From assembly GCA_947471745.1 (NCBI GenBank), contig CANJKZ010000910.1, positions 3,006,501 to 3,070,500 of the forward strand: DNA of 64,000 nucleotides, written 5' to 3'. Under the pieces are notes generated by a model. It was not told the origin of the DNA, ran no database searches, and saw only the letters and a program-made list of their open reading frames with translations. Origin of the DNA: Closterium sp. Naga37s-1 (taxonomy: Eukaryota; Streptophyta; Zygnematophyceae; Desmidiales; Closteriaceae). Shown here in pieces: positions 62,491 to 64,000 of this stretch. The translations under genes were made by a program, and so were the position numbers. Within the stretch, counting starts at the first letter, position 1, and every line of letters begins with the position of its first letter.

Positions 62491-64000
62491 AGGCATTCGT
62501 GCACTTCGTCAACATGTTTGTCCGCAAGACGCGAAGCAGCACGGCCGTCCCCGAAGGCCAAAAGGATCTTCCAGTTGTGGTCTTCGCTTCTCGAAAATCG
62601 AAGACGAATTCGACCAACAATCTAACCCACCAATTCTTGGCCCGGCACATCAACTTCATGCTCTGCGGTGTGGGTGGCCTTTTCCTGTGGATTAATTTCA
62701 TCTACGACCTCGTGCCGCTGCGCTTTGGCACGGAATTTGTTCCGCCCGTGGACTTCAGCAACCCACTCCAGTGGACAAAGGAAGCACATCTTTTTCGGAT
62801 TGAGCAGGCGCGGAGATGGGAGGAGTCAATTGCAGGATTTGCTTCCGTACGTTACTCACAACGACTGGATCAATTGGGTCATGAAAGAAGCGGTTGAACC
62901 ACCCTGGAAGTTGAGCAAAAAGACCCACGCATTTCGCCGGTCCGGAGCTCAAGGTCTGAGTGACGATCGCTGTCCCGACCCCGACATCAACGCCCTCGGA
63001 GGCTGGGAGCAGGGCGAAATGCGAAAATCCTATGTGGTGGGAATACCGTTTTGGCCGGTGTTGATGATGGCTGGATTCAGTGGGGAACCGGGTGATTACT
63101 ACATTGGCAGATCGCACGCCATCCTTGACAACCCAACAGAGTGGAAAGAGTTGAAGGCGCTTTTCAAGAAGTACATCTTCCCTCGCCTCGAAGCTGATTT
63201 GGCAAAGGTATCTTTTCGTTAGTCTAGCTTTCACGCGCTTATTCTAATCTTGTATCGCAAGGCAGAGTTCAATATTCTGTTTGTCCTAACATCTCAGGTC
63301 GACGAGTACAACAGAACCAAAACTTCGAGTCAGATGCACCACTCTGGCAGAAGTTTTTCGGAGGCTCTTGAAGACCCTGGGCGAGACATCGTGGCACAGG
63401 ACCTTGCCATGTGGTAGTTCTACTGTCCCGATCACAACAAGAATTTCGACAGCACACAACGGCCATGCAACTACCAGCGCCACCCGTACACGGAAATGAA
63501 TCCCGCTCTGTTAGCACCCAATGTTTTAGAAGTGGGCCATCAAAGTGGCAATCATGCACAAGGCTGGCATTGAACTTCGTGAAGCCAGTGGCACCTCTGC
63601 AGCCGCTGTAGGTGCAAATTTTCTCTGGTCGGCATTACCATTTCGACATGTCTTGTGTTTGTCTGAAAAATCTCGTCCGTTTCTACGCAGGATGCGATCT
63701 ACAAGCTGAACACAATGCGTAAGTACCATAAGCTCCTCGCAGAGAACAAATTTTACCGGGCAGAATCTGGTCAGATGCAGCACGAGATTGGCGAGCTGGG
63801 GAACAAGGTCGCTGAACGTGACGAGAGTCTGATGAAGATGGCAGCTGTAATCGAGCAGCTCAAAAAGGAGAACACTGCTCTGAAGGAGCATGCCGGGAGC
63901 AACACTGACGGACAGGCTGCCAATCAAGGGACGGGCTCGTCGACAAAGGTGGAAGCCGGTGGCGATGCTCCGAAGCCCGGAAAGCCAACAGCCACCACTC
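62491..64000 (+). CDS. Crypton/Ndc10-like tyrosine recombinase gene, partial
   Basis: Tyrosine recombinases of the Crypton type and the related Ndc10 DNA-binding domain share an RH...C..GaL segment, an HxxR box and a final Tyr. Here: ARHINFMLCGVGGLFLW (62640-62690), THAFRRSGAQG (62930), GGWEQGEMRKSYVVG (62999-63042, putative nucleophile Tyr) and AGFSGEPGDYYIGR. A frame change or unrecognised intron lies near 62845. Introns at 63208-63297 and 63608-63690 are well defined. The last visible exon (63691 on) encodes a coiled coil (AESGQMQHEIGELGNKVAERD) and a Gly/Ser/Lys tail, open at the window end. The code between 63410 and 63530 is uncertain. The N-terminal part is missing; the gene starts where the gypsy element breaks off. 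It may be a transposon gene or a domesticated one. Confidence 0.65.

Overview
The window is nuclear DNA from a eukaryote of the green lineage. Genes have GT-AG spliceosomal introns whose phases match across exons. One gene encodes a plant-style peroxin-12 and another a PIG-X subunit. The LTR retrotransposons use initiator-tRNA-Met primer sites, and one is a chromovirus with a chromodomain. Simple-sequence and minisatellite DNA is very abundant. A streptophyte alga fits, possibly a zygnematophyte, but that is a guess; nothing here fixes the species.

Layout, left to right. (1) 1-3840 is block A: the 3' part of a PIG-X gene (+), a 30-bp tandem array and a Ser-rich reading frame (-). (2) 4220-14688 is PEX12 on the minus strand. 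One intron holds a 4.76-kb array of an 18-bp repeat, and several exons are surrounded by partial copies of their own ends. (3) From 15170 a second PIG-X copy starts head-to-head with PEX12 and begins block B, a diverged copy of block A. Block B was split by a Ty1/copia element (18099-25162, TSD CACCG) that landed in the 30-bp array, and by a Ty3/gypsy chromovirus (25883-31254, TSD CTCCT) that landed in the Ser-rich gene copy. (4) 32604-33687 is a copia fragment that abuts an unidentified three-exon gene (33690-35428, +). (5) 36721-37440 is a CCCT microsatellite. (6) 37605-54513 is one very large gene (+) with an EPL1 motif and a PHD/zinc-knuckle/extended-PHD module of the JADE/BRPF/NTO1 type, embedded in thousands of low-complexity residues. 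(7) 54832-56187 is a non-autonomous hAT transposon (8-bp TSD) carrying a possible captured gene fragment. (8) 56352-62490 is a decayed Ty3/gypsy element on the plus strand with a cytosine-5 DNA methyltransferase domain inserted between protease and reverse transcriptase. An 818-bp solo LTR interrupts its RNase H. (9) From 62491 to the window end is a Crypton/Ndc10-like tyrosine-recombinase gene.

The host genes have unrelated jobs: GPI-anchor synthesis, peroxisomal import-receptor ubiquitination and chromatin acetylation scaffolding. What links them is structural. The same kind of micro-duplication of exon ends with adjoining intron recurs in three independent genes. The most notable single object is the gypsy element that carries its own DNA methyltransferase; its four in-frame stops in the gag-pol/methyltransferase frame are all TAG.
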